NCBI GenBank assembly: GCA_934307065.1
Contig: CAKRCD010000002.1
Span: forward strand, 156,962-220,961
Reading direction: 5' to 3'
Source: an uncultured Bariatricus sp.
GTDB lineage: Bacteria; Bacillota; Clostridia; Lachnospirales; Lachnospiraceae
DNA length: 64,000 bases
The translations under genes were made by a program, and so were the position numbers. Positions 17,316-27,456 of the stretch are shown in pieces. The notes below the pieces were generated by a model. It ran no database searches. It was given only the letters and a program-made list of their open reading frames with translations, and was not told the origin of the DNA. Each line of letters begins with the position of its first letter. Position 1 is the first letter of the stretch.

Positions 17316-18746
17316 ATGAAAAAATTAATAAAACGATTAACGATAATCATAGGGCTGCTTCTGGCAGCTCTTTTCATAGCAAATGTATTGTTCCCGTATT
17401 TCTATAAACATCCGACTTCGGAGTATGCAAGAGAAGTAAGTCAGATGGGAGGAAATATTAAGTCAGAACAGAAGAAAAATGGGGAAAAAACAGAGAACAG
17501 TGAGCGGATCCGCTGTATCGATGATAATGAAGAAGCGCTTATCTGGAGGCTTCGCATGATTGGAGCGGCAAAAGAAAGTGTTGTTTTGTCTACTTTTGAT
17601 TTGCGGGGAGATGACAGTGGAAGTGAAATCTTAGCTGCCTTGTACCATGCGGCAGACAGAGGTGTGCAGATTCAGCTTCTGATTGATGGAATTTATCAGA
17701 AACTGTTTCTGGATGGAAATAAGCTTTTTCAGGCCCTTTCGGCACATGAGAATGTAGAAGTCAGAATCTATAATCCGATTACGGTTATGAATCTGTTTCG
17801 GCTAAATTACCGTATGCATGATAAATATGTGATTGTAGATGAAAAAATGTATCTGTTAGGCGGACGCAATACCAATGATATTTTTCTTGGGGATAAAAAG
17901 ACCGGGATTAATGAGGACCGGGATATTTTGATGTACGATGCTTCCGGTGGGGAGTCATCCTCTCTTTTGAAATTGGAAGGCTATTTTCAACAGATTTGGA
18001 ATGAGGAGCATGTGTCCCGGAAGAAAAGCTGTCATGAACAGAAATATTATACGGAACAGTACGTTATATTAGAAGAAAAATACGATACATTGAAAACAAA
18101 GTATCCCGATATAGACAGTTATGACGATTGGGAAACAGATACCTTTTCGGTGGATAAAATCACATTGATTGACAATGGCACGCAGGCTGGAAGAAAGAAC
18201 CCTCAAGTACTCCAGGCGATTGAAGCATTTGCCATGCAAGGTGCGCATGTGATCATTCAGACTCCATATGTTATCTGTAATGATTATATGTACGGAGTAT
18301 TGGAGCATATTTCGGAGAAAACAGATACGAAGGTCATCTTAAATGCAGTGGAGAAAGGCTCTAATCCATGGGGGTGTACGGATTATCTGAATCAGAAACA
18401 GAAGATACTGGATACCGGTGTGACTGTGTATGAATTAATGAATGAACATGCAGTACATACGAAAGCAGTTCTGATTGATGACGATATTTCTATAGTAGGT
18501 TCCTACAATCTGGATATACGAAGCACCTATCTGGATACAGAACTGATGCTGGTAATTGAGAGCCCGGAGTTAAATGAGCAGATACGTGCTATAGAAGCTG
18601 CATATATGGAAAAGAGCAAAGAAGTGCAGCCTGACGGACAGGAAACAGAAGGAAGCTTGTATAAAGAAAAGACACTGGACAAGAAAAAACAGATATTTTA
18701 CAGTGTGCTTCGCATTTTGGTCAGACCGTTCCGACATTTACTTTAA
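17316..18746 (+). CDS. Phospholipase D family protein, cardiolipin-synthase-like
   Basis: One N-terminal membrane helix (IIGLLLAALFIANVLF) is followed by two PLD domains. Both HKD motifs are intact: MHDKYVIVDEKMYLLGGRN near residue 168 and VHTKAVLIDDDISIVGSYN near residue 387. Length is 476 aa, similar to cardiolipin synthases, but only a single N-terminal helix is seen. The family includes ClsC-like enzymes and other phosphatidyltransferases. Placement after YbhN- and PssA-like genes favours phospholipid remodelling. A 68-bp gap precedes it, so it may have its own promoter. Confidence 0.85.
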   Translation: MKKLIKRLTIIIGLLLAALFIANVLFPYFYKHPTSEYAREVSQMGGNIKSEQKKNGEKTENSERIRCIDDNEEALIWRLRMIGAAKESVVLSTFDLRGDDSGSEILAALYHAADRGVQIQLLIDGIYQKLFLDGNKLFQALSAHENVEVRIYNPITVMNLFRLNYRMHDKYVIVDEKMYLLGGRNTNDIFLGDKKTGINEDRDILMYDASGGESSSLLKLEGYFQQIWNEEHVSRKKSCHEQKYYTEQYVILEEKYDTLKTKYPDIDSYDDWETDTFSVDKITLIDNGTQAGRKNPQVLQAIEAFAMQGAHVIIQTPYVICNDYMYGVLEHISEKTDTKVILNAVEKGSNPWGCTDYLNQKQKILDTGVTVYELMNEHAVHTKAVLIDDDISIVGSYNLDIRSTYLDTELMLVIESPELNEQIRAIEAAYMEKSKEVQPDGQETEGSLYKEKTLDKKKQIFYSVLRILVRPFRHLL

Positions 18747-18828
18747 AATAAATGACAGTGAAGGTTGGAAACACTAAAAGAGAATGCCCATGAATCCGGG
18801 AAGGATGAAGGGAAAAGGAGAGAAGATT

Positions 18829-20202
18829 ATGGAAAAACAACACGAAAAAAGAAGTATGTTCTCGGGAAAGCTGGGATTCGTACTATCCGCGGCAGGAGCT
18901 TCAGTAGGATTGGGAAATATATGGCGCTTCCCATACCTTGCCGCAAAATACGGAGGAGGAATTTTTCTTCTGATTTATATTATCCTTGCATTGACATTTG
19001 GCTATACCATGATTGTTGCGGAAACATCACTTGGACGTATGACGAGGAAAAGTCCGGTAGGAGCATTCCGCTCCGGCGGAAAATCAAAATGGCTGTCTTT
19101 CGGTGGATGGCTGAATGCAATCATTCCTGTTTTAATTGTACCATATTACTCTGTGATTGGTGGATGGGTAATTAAGTATCTGGCAGAATATATCAGAGGA
19201 AATGGGACAGAGCTTGCCACAGATGGCTATTTTGGAAGTTTTATTTCCAATGGAATGTCCACAGAACTTTGTTTTATTGTTTTTGCCTTATTTACGGTTC
19301 TTATTATTTATGCCGGAGTGGAAAACGGGGTGGAACGTGTTTCTAAGGTTATGATGCCGGTACTGGTTGTTTTATCAATCGTTATTTCTGTGTATTCTGT
19401 GACAAGACCGGGAGCACTGGCAGGTGTGAAGTATTTTCTGGTGCCGAATGTGAAACATTTTTCCTGGATGACGGTAGTGGCTGCTATGGGACAGATGTTT
19501 TATTCCCTTTCGATTGCTATGGGAATTCTGGTTACCTTTGGTTCATATATGAAGAAAGAGGTATCGATTGAAGAATCTACAAAAAATGTAGAAATCTTTG
19601 ATACCGCCATTGCAGTTATGGCCGGACTTATGATTATTCCTGCGGTATTTGCGTTTTCAGGCGGAGATGCAGAAACATTACAGGCAGGACCTGCACTGAT
19701 GTTTATTACCATACCAAAGGTATTCGAAAGTATGGGACTTGGAACTTTTGTTGGAATCCTGTTTTTTGTTCTGGTTCTGTGTGCGGCAGTGACAAGTTCG
19801 ATTGCACTGACAGAAAGTGCAGTATCGACTTTTCAGGATGAACTGAAATGGGGGAGAAAGAAAGCTACTATTATTGTAGGCGTGATTATGGTTGCGCTTG
19901 GAAGTCTTTCTTCGCTGGGCTACGGTCCACTTGCAGGAGTCCGTATTATCGGAATGCAGTTCCTGGATTTCTTTGATTTTCTTACCAACTCTGTGATGAT
20001 GCCGATTGCAGCGATTGCAACCTGTCTTTTGGTATCAAGAGTGATTGGAGTGAAGAAGATAGAAGAGGAAATGCTGCTCGAAGGTGGTACTTTCCGCAGA
20101 AAGAAAATTTTTAATTTTATGATTCAGTATCTGTGTCCAATTTTTGCCGCAATTATTTTTATTAGTTCCGTGGCAAATGCTTTTGGATGGATTCAAATGT
20201 AA
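18829..20202 (+). CDS. Sodium:neurotransmitter symporter family (SNF) transporter
   Basis: Sodium-coupled amino-acid uptake protein of the LeuT fold. The family N-terminal signature is clear: LGFVLSAAGASVGLGNIWRFPYLAAKYGGGIF, spanning helix 1. TAFSL-like and SIALTESAVSTF segments follow. It is about 457 aa with 11-12 hydrophobic segments. The start is set at ATG 18829, with AAGGAG eight bases before it. The earlier in-frame ATGs lack an RBS. Likely substrates are small neutral or aromatic amino acids (tryptophan or alanine in known bacterial members). Confidence 0.9.
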   Translation: MEKQHEKRSMFSGKLGFVLSAAGASVGLGNIWRFPYLAAKYGGGIFLLIYIILALTFGYTMIVAETSLGRMTRKSPVGAFRSGGKSKWLSFGGWLNAIIPVLIVPYYSVIGGWVIKYLAEYIRGNGTELATDGYFGSFISNGMSTELCFIVFALFTVLIIYAGVENGVERVSKVMMPVLVVLSIVISVYSVTRPGALAGVKYFLVPNVKHFSWMTVVAAMGQMFYSLSIAMGILVTFGSYMKKEVSIEESTKNVEIFDTAIAVMAGLMIIPAVFAFSGGDAETLQAGPALMFITIPKVFESMGLGTFVGILFFVLVLCAAVTSSIALTESAVSTFQDELKWGRKKATIIVGVIMVALGSLSSLGYGPLAGVRIIGMQFLDFFDFLTNSVMMPIAAIATCLLVSRVIGVKKIEEEMLLEGGTFRRKKIFNFMIQYLCPIFAAIIFISSVANAFGWIQM

Positions 20203-20247
20203 CGGAAAAGAAAATAGAAAAAGTTCACAGAATTTTCATAAAAAAGA

Positions 20248-20274
20248 TTAGCACTCACACTTGACGAGTGCTAA
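20248..20274. promoter_or_regulatory. CIRCE operator (HrcA binding site)
   Basis: TTAGCACTC at 20248-20256 and GAGTGCTAA at 20266-20274, separated by exactly 9 bases, are a perfect match to the CIRCE consensus. It overlaps the -35 box of the clpB promoter, so HrcA binding would block initiation under non-stress conditions. Confidence 0.97.
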
Positions 20275-20290
20275 TCTTTTGTGTTATATT
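20261..20290 (+). promoter_or_regulatory. Sigma-A promoter of clpB
   Basis: TTGACG (20261-20266) lies inside CIRCE, and TATATT (20285-20290) follows after 18 bases. It is about 60 bases upstream of ATG 20353. Confidence 0.75.
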
Positions 20291-20352
20291 CCTAATAGAA
20301 CAAGAAAACAAATTATGTTTCATGTGATTTAGATAGATAGGAGGCGTAGTTT

Positions 20353-22941
20353 ATGAACCTTAGTAAATTTACAAGAAGTTCTATGGAAGCAGTCCAGAAG
20401 TGCGAGAAAATTGCAACGGACTATGGCAACCAGGAAATAGAACAGGAACATTTACTTGACGCATTGATAACCATTGATGACAGCCTGATATTAAAGCTGC
20501 TTGAGAAGATGGGAATGTCAAAAGAGTATGTATTGAACCGTGTGGAGGAGGCAATTAACAAGCGTCCGAAGGTCCAAGGTGGACAGCTTTACATCGGCCA
20601 GAATCTGAATAATGTATTGATTCATGCAGAAGACGAAGCAAAGCAGATGGGTGATGAATATGTATCGGTAGAACATCTTTTTCTTGCATTGTTGAAATAT
20701 GCAAGCAGAGAGATGAAAACGCTGTTGAAAGAGATGGGTATTACAAGAGAAAGCTTCCTGCAGGCGCTTTCTACAGTGCGTGGTAATCAGAGGGTTACCA
20801 GTGACAATCCGGAGGCAACCTATGATACACTGAACAAATACGGACAGGATTTGGTACAGCGGGCAAGGGAGCAGAAGCTGGACCCGGTAATTGGACGAGA
20901 CGCAGAGATACGGAATGTGATTCGTATTCTGTCACGTAAAACGAAGAATAATCCGGTTCTGATTGGAGAACCTGGTGTAGGTAAGACAGCGGCAGTAGAA
21001 GGTCTGGCACAGCGTATTGTAGCCGGGGATGTTCCGGAAGGTCTGAAGGACAAGAAGATATTTGCGCTGGATATGGGGGCTTTGGTAGCCGGAGCCAAAT
21101 ACCGTGGCGAATTTGAAGAGCGTCTGAAAGCAGTATTGGAAGAAGTAAAGAACAGTGAAGGAAAGATTATTCTTTTCATTGATGAGCTGCATACTATTGT
21201 AGGAGCAGGAAAGACAGAAGGTTCCATGGATGCAGGCAATATGTTAAAACCAATGCTTGCCCGTGGCGAGCTGCACTGTATTGGTGCGACCACATTGGAT
21301 GAGTACCGGCAGTATATTGAAAAGGATGCTGCACTGGAGCGTCGTTTCCAGCCGGTTATGGTAGATGAGCCATCTGTAGAAGATGCCATTTCCATCCTGC
21401 GTGGATTGAAGGAACGTTATGAAGTATATCATGGTGTTAAGATTACAGATGGTGCACTTGTAGCGGCAGCAACCCTTTCCCATCGTTATATTTCTGACCG
21501 TTTCCTGCCGGATAAAGCCATTGATTTGGTGGACGAAGCATGTGCTTTGATTAAAACAGAACTGGATTCTATGCCGACAGAGCTGGATGAGCTTCGCAGA
21601 AAGGTAACACAACTTGAAATTGAAGAGACTGCTCTGAAGAAAGAAGATGACAGACTGAGCAAAGAAAGACTGGAACATCTGCAGCAGGATTTAGCAGAGC
21701 ATAGAGAAGAATTTGCCAAGAAGAAAGCCCAGTGGGATAATGAGAAACGTGCAGTCGAATCCGTACAGAAGATTCGTGAGCAGATTGAGCAGGTCAATCA
21801 GGAAATCCAGATTGCAAAGCAGCAGTATGATTTGAACAAGGCAGCGGAATTGCAGTATGGTCGTCTGCCACAGCTTCAGAAACAACTGGAAGACGAAGAA
21901 GAACAGATAAAGAATAAGGATTTGTCTTTGGTACACGAAGCAGTAACGGAGGATGAGATTGCGAGAATCGTTTCCAGATGGACGGGTATTCCGGTTGCCA
22001 GGTTAAACGAAAGTGAACGAAGCAAGACTTTGAATCTAGATAAAGAATTACACAAGCGTGTAGTAGGTCAGGATGAGAGTGTCCAGAAAGTAACAGAAGC
22101 AATCATCCGTTCCAAAGCAGGTATCAAAGATCCGACAAAACCAATTGGTTCCTTCCTGTTCCTTGGCCCAACCGGTGTAGGTAAGACAGAACTTGCTAAA
22201 GCCCTTGCGGAAAGTTTGTTTGATGATGAGAATAACATGGTACGTATCGATATGAGTGAGTACATGGAGAAGTACTCCGTGTCTCGGCTGATTGGAGCGC
22301 CTCCGGGATATGTAGGTTATGATGAAGGAGGACAGCTTACAGAAGCAGTCCGTAGAAAACCGTACTCTGTTGTATTGTTTGATGAAGTGGAAAAGGCACA
22401 TCCGGATGTATTTAACGTACTGTTACAGGTATTAGATGATGGACGAATCACGGATTCTCAGGGAAGAACAGTTGACTTTAAGAATACTATTTTGATTATG
22501 ACCTCTAACATTGGTTCCTCTTACCTGTTGGATGGCATTGATGAAAACGGTGAGATTAAGCCGGAAGCAGAAGCACAGGTTATGGCTGAACTGCGCGCAC
22601 ACTTCAGACCGGAATTCCTGAACCGTCTGGATGAGACCATTATGTTCCGTCCACTTACCAAGAGCAATATTGGTGCCATTGTAGAACTTCTGATTGCAGA
22701 TGTGAATAAACGTCTGGCAGACAGAGAACTTCAGATTGAACTGACCGAAGAAGCAAAGCAATTCGTCATCGATGGTGGATATGATCCGATGTACGGTGCA
22801 AGACCACTGAAACGTTATCTGCAGAAACATGTGGAAACACTGGCAGCAAGATTAATTCTGTCAGGTAATGTGGGAAGCGGAGATACCATTCTGATTGATG
22901 TGGAAAATGGAGCATTGACAGCAAAGACTAAAAGAAATTAA
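20353..22941 (+). CDS. clpB: ATP-dependent chaperone ClpB
   Basis: Hexameric AAA+ disaggregase that rescues aggregated proteins together with DnaK. Domains in order: Clp_N repeats (residues 1-145), first AAA domain with Walker A GEPGVGKT at about 205 and LFIDELHT, the long charged coiled-coil middle domain (about 400-530) that separates ClpB from ClpC, and a second AAA domain with GPTGVGKT at about 604 and [12 protein letters not shown] ClpB_D2-small domain ends the protein. Length is 862 aa, as expected. Regulated by HrcA through the CIRCE site. RBS TAGGAGG. Confidence 0.97.
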   Translation: MNLSKFTRSSMEAVQKCEKIATDYGNQEIEQEHLLDALITIDDSLILKLLEKMGMSKEYVLNRVEEAINKRPKVQGGQLYIGQNLNNVLIHAEDEAKQMGDEYVSVEHLFLALLKYASREMKTLLKEMGITRESFLQALSTVRGNQRVTSDNPEATYDTLNKYGQDLVQRAREQKLDPVIGRDAEIRNVIRILSRKTKNNPVLIGEPGVGKTAAVEGLAQRIVAGDVPEGLKDKKIFALDMGALVAGAKYRGEFEERLKAVLEEVKNSEGKIILFIDELHTIVGAGKTEGSMDAGNMLKPMLARGELHCIGATTLDEYRQYIEKDAALERRFQPVMVDEPSVEDAISILRGLKERYEVYHGVKITDGALVAAATLSHRYISDRFLPDKAIDLVDEACALIKTELDSMPTELDELRRKVTQLEIEETALKKEDDRLSKERLEHLQQDLAEHREEFAKKKAQWDNEKRAVESVQKIREQIEQVNQEIQIAKQQYDLNKAAELQYGRLPQLQKQLEDEEEQIKNKDLSLVHEAVTEDEIARIVSRWTGIPVARLNESERSKTLNLDKELHKRVVGQDESVQKVTEAIIRSKAGIKDPTKPIGSFLFLGPTGVGKTELAKALAESLFDDENNMVRIDMSEYMEKYSVSRLIGAPPGYVGYDEGGQLTEAVRRKPYSVVLFDEVEKAHPDVFNVLLQVLDDGRITDSQGRTVDFKNTILIMTSNIGSSYLLDGIDENGEIKPEAEAQVMAELRAHFRPEFLNRLDETIMFRPLTKSNIGAIVELLIADVNKRLADRELQIELTEEAKQFVIDGGYDPMYGARPLKRYLQKHVETLAARLILSGNVGSGDTILIDVENGALTAKTKRN

Positions 22942-23033
22942 AAAGTGAATTTATAAAGATGTAAGCGCATCAATCGTTAATAATATATCAACGAACACGT
23001 TAAATTCTTAATTAATTTACTTTTGCAAATGAA

Positions 23034-23074
23034 GGGAGTATCATAGAATTATGTGATACTTCCTTTTCTTTTTT
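23034..23074 (+). terminator. Rho-independent terminator of clpB
   Basis: Stem GGGAGTATCA ... TGATACTTCC with a 10-base loop and a following T-rich run (TTTTCTTTTTT), 90 bases after the clpB stop. The T run reaches into the putative -35 region of the gap promoter. Confidence 0.85.
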
Positions 23075-23101
23075 ACGCAGGAAAAGAAGAGGTTATATAA
23101 T
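23072..23101 (+). promoter_or_regulatory. Probable promoter of gap
   Basis: TATAAT at 23096-23101 with TTTACG 18 bases upstream at 23072-23077. The -35 is imperfect. It is 30 bases before the gap start codon. Confidence 0.5.
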
Positions 23102-23132
23102 GTAAAGAGAAAAGATTAAGGAGGATTGTAAC

Positions 23133-24149
23133 GTGGCAATTAAAGTTGGAATTAGTGGATTTGGAAGAATTGGAAGAGTTGTAATCAGAGCGGCCATGGA
23201 TATGCCGGATATGGAAATCGTGGGTATCAATGTGCGCAATGCGGATTTAGATTATCTTGTATATATGCTGAAATATGATACAACATTTGGCAGATTTCCA
23301 AAGTCATTAGATAAATATGAGAGTGGACTTGTAATTGATGGCAAGAAGGTTCCGGTATATTCAGAGACGGAAGCAATTCATATTCCATGGAAAGAGTGTG
23401 GAGCTGAATATATCGTGGAGGCCACTGGTGCATATACAACAACAGAGAAAGCTATGGATCATATTAAGGCAGGAGCAAAGAAAGTAATTATCTCTGCACC
23501 GGCGAAAGATAAAGCAACACCAACATTTGTATACGGTGTCAACCATGAAAAGTACGAAGCGGATATGGATATTGTATCCAATGCGTCCTGCACAACGAAC
23601 TGTCTGGCTCCGCTTTGCCGTGTACTGGAAGAAAACTGGGGAATTGAACAGGGACTGATGTCAACGATTCATTCTGCAACTGCAAAACAGAAGGTAGTAG
23701 ATGCAAGATCTATGAAGGACTGGAGAACCGGAAGAAGTGTATTTAACAATATTATCCCATCTACCACAGGTGCTGCAAAGGCAGTAGGACTTGTTATTCC
23801 ATCCCTGCTTGGAAAGATGACAGGAATTTCATACAGAGTACCAACTTCTGATGTTTCTGTAGTAGACTTGAATGTTGTACTGAAGAAAGAGACAAGCTAT
23901 GCAGAAATCTGCGAAAAGATGAAGGAAGCGTCGGAAACATATATGAAAGGAATTATTGAATATGTGGACGATGAAGTAGTATCCGGTGACTTTGTAGGTG
24001 ACCCATGTACTTCTATTTTCGATGCAAGAGAAGGAATTGAACTGAACAGTAAACTGTTCAAGCTCATTGCTTTCTATGACAATGAATACGGATATTCAAG
24101 CAAGACTCTGGATTTAATCCGTTATATGTATGAAGTAGATAACAAATAA
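23133..24149 (+). CDS. gap: Type I glyceraldehyde-3-phosphate dehydrogenase
   Basis: Glycolytic enzyme that converts glyceraldehyde-3-phosphate to 1,3-bisphosphoglycerate with NAD+. The Rossmann start is GISGFGRIGRVVIRAA. The catalytic cysteine lies in SNASCTTNCLAP and the base histidine in STIHSATAKQK. The S-loop region KDWRTGRSVFNNIIPSTTGAAKAVG is standard. Length is 338 aa. Start codon is GTG 23133 with AGGAGG 8 bases upstream. It stands outside a glycolytic operon (pgk/tpi are not adjacent) and is followed closely by dinB. Confidence 0.96.
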   Translation: MAIKVGISGFGRIGRVVIRAAMDMPDMEIVGINVRNADLDYLVYMLKYDTTFGRFPKSLDKYESGLVIDGKKVPVYSETEAIHIPWKECGAEYIVEATGAYTTTEKAMDHIKAGAKKVIISAPAKDKATPTFVYGVNHEKYEADMDIVSNASCTTNCLAPLCRVLEENWGIEQGLMSTIHSATAKQKVVDARSMKDWRTGRSVFNNIIPSTTGAAKAVGLVIPSLLGKMTGISYRVPTSDVSVVDLNVVLKKETSYAEICEKMKEASETYMKGIIEYVDDEVVSGDFVGDPCTSIFDAREGIELNSKLFKLIAFYDNEYGYSSKTLDLIRYMYEVDNK

Positions 24150-24173
24150 TTTTTTGAAGAAAATGGTGGTAAG

Positions 24174-25394
24174 ATGCAGAAGATTATCTTTCATATTGAT
24201 GTCAATTCTGCTTACTTAAGCTGGACGGCAGTGGAGATGCTGGCAAATGGTTCTGCTGTGGATATCAGAGAGATTCCTGCGATTATCGGTGGAGATCAGC
24301 AGTCCAGACATGGAATTGTGTTGGCAAAGTCTGTTCCGGCTAAACGCTATGGAATCCGGACGGGTGAACCGGTTGCACAGGCTATGCGAAAATATCCGAA
24401 CCTGCATATGGAACCGCCCAACCATAAGTTGTACAGCAGCTACAGTGCGAGACTGATGGATTTCCTGCGGACATACAAGGCGGAAATCGAACAGGTCAGT
24501 GTGGATGAATGCTATATGGATTTTACGGGAATTGCAGGGCGGTTTGTATCTCCGGTTGAAGCGGCAATGGAAATCAAACAGCGGGTATATGATACCTTTG
24601 GTTTTACGGTAAATGTAGGGATTTCCAGTAATAAGCTTCTGGCGAAGATGGCATCGGATTTTGAAAAGCCGAACCGGGTGCACACCTTGTTCCCGGAAGA
24701 AATTCAGGTCAAGATGTGGCCTCTTCCGGTGGGTGAACTGTTCATGGCCGGAAAGTCCAGCGTAGAAGTCTTACATAAATTAGAAATTAATACCATAGGA
24801 GAGCTGGCTCAGACGGACCCGGCTCTCCTTGAGTTACATTTAAAGAGTCATGGAAGGATGCTTTGGGAATTTGCTAATGGTATCGGAGAAGACGTGGTTC
24901 AGTCGGAAGAACGGACAGCAAAAGGAATTGGAAATTCTACCACACTTGCCAAAGATGTGGAGAAGCGGGAAGATGCAGAAGCAGTGCTTGAAAAGCTTGC
25001 CGAAAAGGTGGCAGGGCGTCTGCGTGCGTCAGGACAGCGGGCGAGCATGATAAGTGTGGAAATCCGGTATTATAATTTTCAGAATACATCCCATCAAAAG
25101 CAGCTCGGCAAGGCAACGGATGACGGAAACATGCTTTACCGGGAAGCCTGTAGTCTCTTTGAAGAAATGTGGAGCGGAGAACCCATACGTCTGCTTGGCA
25201 TACGGACATCAAAGCTTGTGGAGGAAGAACAGCCGGAACAACTCAGCATCTTTGATGTACAGCCGATGTTAGAAGAAGCAAGAGCAAAAAAAGAAAAGAA
25301 GGAAAAACATCAGAAACTGGATGCGGTGATGGAAGAAATCAAAAAGCGTTACGGTGATGATGTGATTATGCGTGGGACAGATAGGAAACACTAG
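24174..25394 (+). CDS. dinB: Y-family DNA polymerase IV (DinB)
   Basis: Error-prone translesion polymerase. Catalytic acids are in HIDVNSAYLSW (first Asp) and SVDECYMDF (Asp-Glu pair). The finger and palm segments KRYGIRTGEPVAQAM and VGISSNKLLAKMASDFEKPN are typical. A little-finger domain follows, and residues 360-375 contain QLSIFD, a probable beta-clamp-binding motif (QLxLF type). Length is 406 aa. It lies 24 bases after gap, so it may be read through from the gap promoter. Confidence 0.93.
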   Translation: MQKIIFHIDVNSAYLSWTAVEMLANGSAVDIREIPAIIGGDQQSRHGIVLAKSVPAKRYGIRTGEPVAQAMRKYPNLHMEPPNHKLYSSYSARLMDFLRTYKAEIEQVSVDECYMDFTGIAGRFVSPVEAAMEIKQRVYDTFGFTVNVGISSNKLLAKMASDFEKPNRVHTLFPEEIQVKMWPLPVGELFMAGKSSVEVLHKLEINTIGELAQTDPALLELHLKSHGRMLWEFANGIGEDVVQSEERTAKGIGNSTTLAKDVEKREDAEAVLEKLAEKVAGRLRASGQRASMISVEIRYYNFQNTSHQKQLGKATDDGNMLYREACSLFEEMWSGEPIRLLGIRTSKLVEEEQPEQLSIFDVQPMLEEARAKKEKKEKHQKLDAVMEEIKKRYGDDVIMRGTDRKH

Positions 25395-25431
25395 GAAATA
25401 TCAGTTGTTTTCGGATATCATGTCCCATTTC

Positions 25432-25461
25432 TTGACATGCTCAAAAAACATGAGGTATAAT
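25432..25461 (+). promoter_or_regulatory. Sigma-A promoter of the D-Asp/MurE cluster
   Basis: TTGACA (25432-25437) and TATAAT (25456-25461) with an 18-base spacer; both boxes are consensus. It lies 37 bases before the ATP-grasp gene and should drive at least the first three genes. Confidence 0.85.
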
Positions 25462-25498
25462 GCTATAAGCTATAAGAGGAAAGGAGCGAGCTCTTGGC

Positions 25499-26713
25499 AT
25501 GTTGACATTGAAGGAAAGAGAATTTATCCCGGTTGTACTTGGCGGGGATATTAACACATATAGCGTAGCGCGCGCATTTTATGAAGAATATCATGTTAAG
25601 ACTTATGTGTTTGGCAAGTTCCCATCGGGACCAAGCTTTCACAGTAAAATTACGATTTATGAACATGATACACGGATTGATACGGATGCATATTTCCTGG
25701 AACGAATCGGAAAATTCGCAGAGGAACACAAGGATAAGAAGATTATTCTGATGGCGGCAAGTGACGGTTATGCTGCCCAGATTATGAGAAACCGTGAGAA
25801 GCTTGGCAGCAATATTATTGCTCCATATCCGAATTACGATCTCATGGAATATTTACAGAGAAAGGATAATTTCTATCAGCTTTGTGATAAACATGGGGTA
25901 GATTATCCGGGTACAATTATTTATGAACCGTCTATGGGACTGGATTTTGAGATGAATTTCTCTTATCCGGTGGTATTAAAGCCGACAGAAAGTACTCATT
26001 ACTGGGAGCATCCGTTTCCGACCCAGAAGAAGGTATTTATTGTAAACAGCAGGGAAGAACTGAATCAGGCAATCAAGGATACTTATGATGCAGGATATCC
26101 GGATAAAATGATTATCCAGGATATGATTCCGGGAAATGATGAGAACATGGCTGTGCTTACCTCTTATTCAGACCAAAGCGGCAAAGTAAAGATGATGTGT
26201 CTCGGACATGTACTATTGGAGGAACATACACCACATGGACTTGGAAACCATGCCTTAATCATTACGGAGCCGAATGAAGAACTGATGCTCCGCGTGAAAA
26301 ATTTGTTAGAAGATATGCATTATGTTGGATTTTCTAACTGCGATATCAAGTATGACAAGCGGGATGGGAAATACAAATTTTTTGAAATCAATACCAGACA
26401 GGGAAGAAGCAATTTCTATGTAACCGGTTCCGGTTACAATATAGCCAAATATGTTGTGGAAGAATATATTTACGGAAAAGAATTACAGTTTGAAATGGCA
26501 AAGAATGAACATCTCTGGATGGTGGTTCCGAAACAGGTCGCTTTAAAATATGTGAAAGAACCACAGAATCAGGAAAAGATGCGTCAATTAATGAAAGAAA
26601 AGAAGGTAGTCAATCCGGTATTCATGAAAGGTGATCTGGCACCAAAGCGGCTTTACGGACTGCTCAGAACTTATTTCAGCCATTTTGTGAAATTTAAGAA
26701 GTATTACAGCTAA
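25499..26713 (+). CDS. ATP-grasp carboxylate-amine ligase, probable D-aspartate ligase (Asl-like)
   Basis: ATP-grasp enzyme of 404 aa. The start EFIPVVLGGDINTYSVARAF and the middle MIIQDMIPGNDENMAVLTSY resemble the Enterococcus faecium D-aspartate ligase, which adds D-Asp to the side-chain amine of Lys in peptidoglycan precursors. ATP-grasp landmarks are VVLKPTES and FFEINTRQGRSNFYVTGSG (metal-binding Glu/Asn). The next gene is an aspartate racemase, as in E. faecium, which supports the call. The RBS AAAGGAG is rather distant (about 13 bases). Other carboxylate-amine ligases of this family cannot be excluded. Confidence 0.78.
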   Translation: MLTLKEREFIPVVLGGDINTYSVARAFYEEYHVKTYVFGKFPSGPSFHSKITIYEHDTRIDTDAYFLERIGKFAEEHKDKKIILMAASDGYAAQIMRNREKLGSNIIAPYPNYDLMEYLQRKDNFYQLCDKHGVDYPGTIIYEPSMGLDFEMNFSYPVVLKPTESTHYWEHPFPTQKKVFIVNSREELNQAIKDTYDAGYPDKMIIQDMIPGNDENMAVLTSYSDQSGKVKMMCLGHVLLEEHTPHGLGNHALIITEPNEELMLRVKNLLEDMHYVGFSNCDIKYDKRDGKYKFFEINTRQGRSNFYVTGSGYNIAKYVVEEYIYGKELQFEMAKNEHLWMVVPKQVALKYVKEPQNQEKMRQLMKEKKVVNPVFMKGDLAPKRLYGLLRTYFSHFVKFKKYYS

Positions 26714-26729
26714 AGAGGTGGAAAACAAT

Positions 26730-27434
26730 ATGAAAAAATTAGGAATTATCGGAGGCATGGGACCGGAGGCTACCAGCTTCTTTTATGCAAGAATTACAGG
26801 AAGGACCAAGGCTGCCAGCGATCAAGAGCATTTGGATATTGTGATTCTAAGTCATGCAAGTATGCCGGACAGAACCCATGCAATACTGACGGGAGATAAA
26901 AGTGCCGTATTAGAGGCTGCCATGCAGGATATTCGTGCACTGGAAATGCTTGGAGTGGAAAATATTGCCATCCCATGCAACACCTTCCATTATTTTCTGG
27001 ACGATTTGCAGAAAGAAACGAAGATTCCAATCATCAATATGTTAGAGGAAACAGTGAAAGCAATTTTACAGGCAAATCCAAACGTAAAGAAGATTGGAAT
27101 TATGGGAACCGACGGAACCCTGCGTGCAGGCACTTATTTCCGCGTGTGCGAGAAAATGGGTGTACAGGCGGTTGCACCGGGGGAAGAAGCGCAGAAGGGT
27201 GTTATGTCACTGATTTATGATGAAATTAAGAGTGGAAAACCGGCTGACAAGGCAAAATTTGACCGGGCATATGAAGATTTAAAACAGCAGGGGTGTGATG
27301 CGGTGATTCTGGCATGTACAGAGATTTCTGTATTTAAAGAATATTATCCGGTTCCGGAAGATTGTATTGATGCCATGGATATTCTGGTGAAAGAATCTAT
27401 TTTGCGCTCCGGAGCAGAACTGAAAGAAGCCTAA
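26730..27434 (+). CDS. Aspartate/glutamate racemase family protein, probable aspartate racemase
   Basis: PLP-independent racemase that interconverts L- and D-aspartate. The two catalytic cysteines are in IPCNTFHYF and ILACTEIS, and the N-terminus KKLGIIGGMGPEATSFFYARI is the aspartate-racemase signature. ATG 26730 is preferred to GTG 26718, because AGAGGTGG lies 8 bases before it. Length is 234 aa. It follows the D-Asp-ligase-like gene by 16 bases, so it most simply supplies D-Asp to that enzyme. Specificity for Asp over Glu is inferred from similarity and context. Confidence 0.88.
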   Translation: MKKLGIIGGMGPEATSFFYARITGRTKAASDQEHLDIVILSHASMPDRTHAILTGDKSAVLEAAMQDIRALEMLGVENIAIPCNTFHYFLDDLQKETKIPIINMLEETVKAILQANPNVKKIGIMGTDGTLRAGTYFRVCEKMGVQAVAPGEEAQKGVMSLIYDEIKSGKPADKAKFDRAYEDLKQQGCDAVILACTEISVFKEYYPVPEDCIDAMDILVKESILRSGAELKEA

Positions 27435-27456
27435 TACGGACAGGAAGGGATTACGG

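Noticed and set aside
20820..21395. 191-aa open frame antisense to clpB
   Set aside because: It lies wholly inside the clpB coding region, is rich in Ser and Arg, and has no initiation signals.
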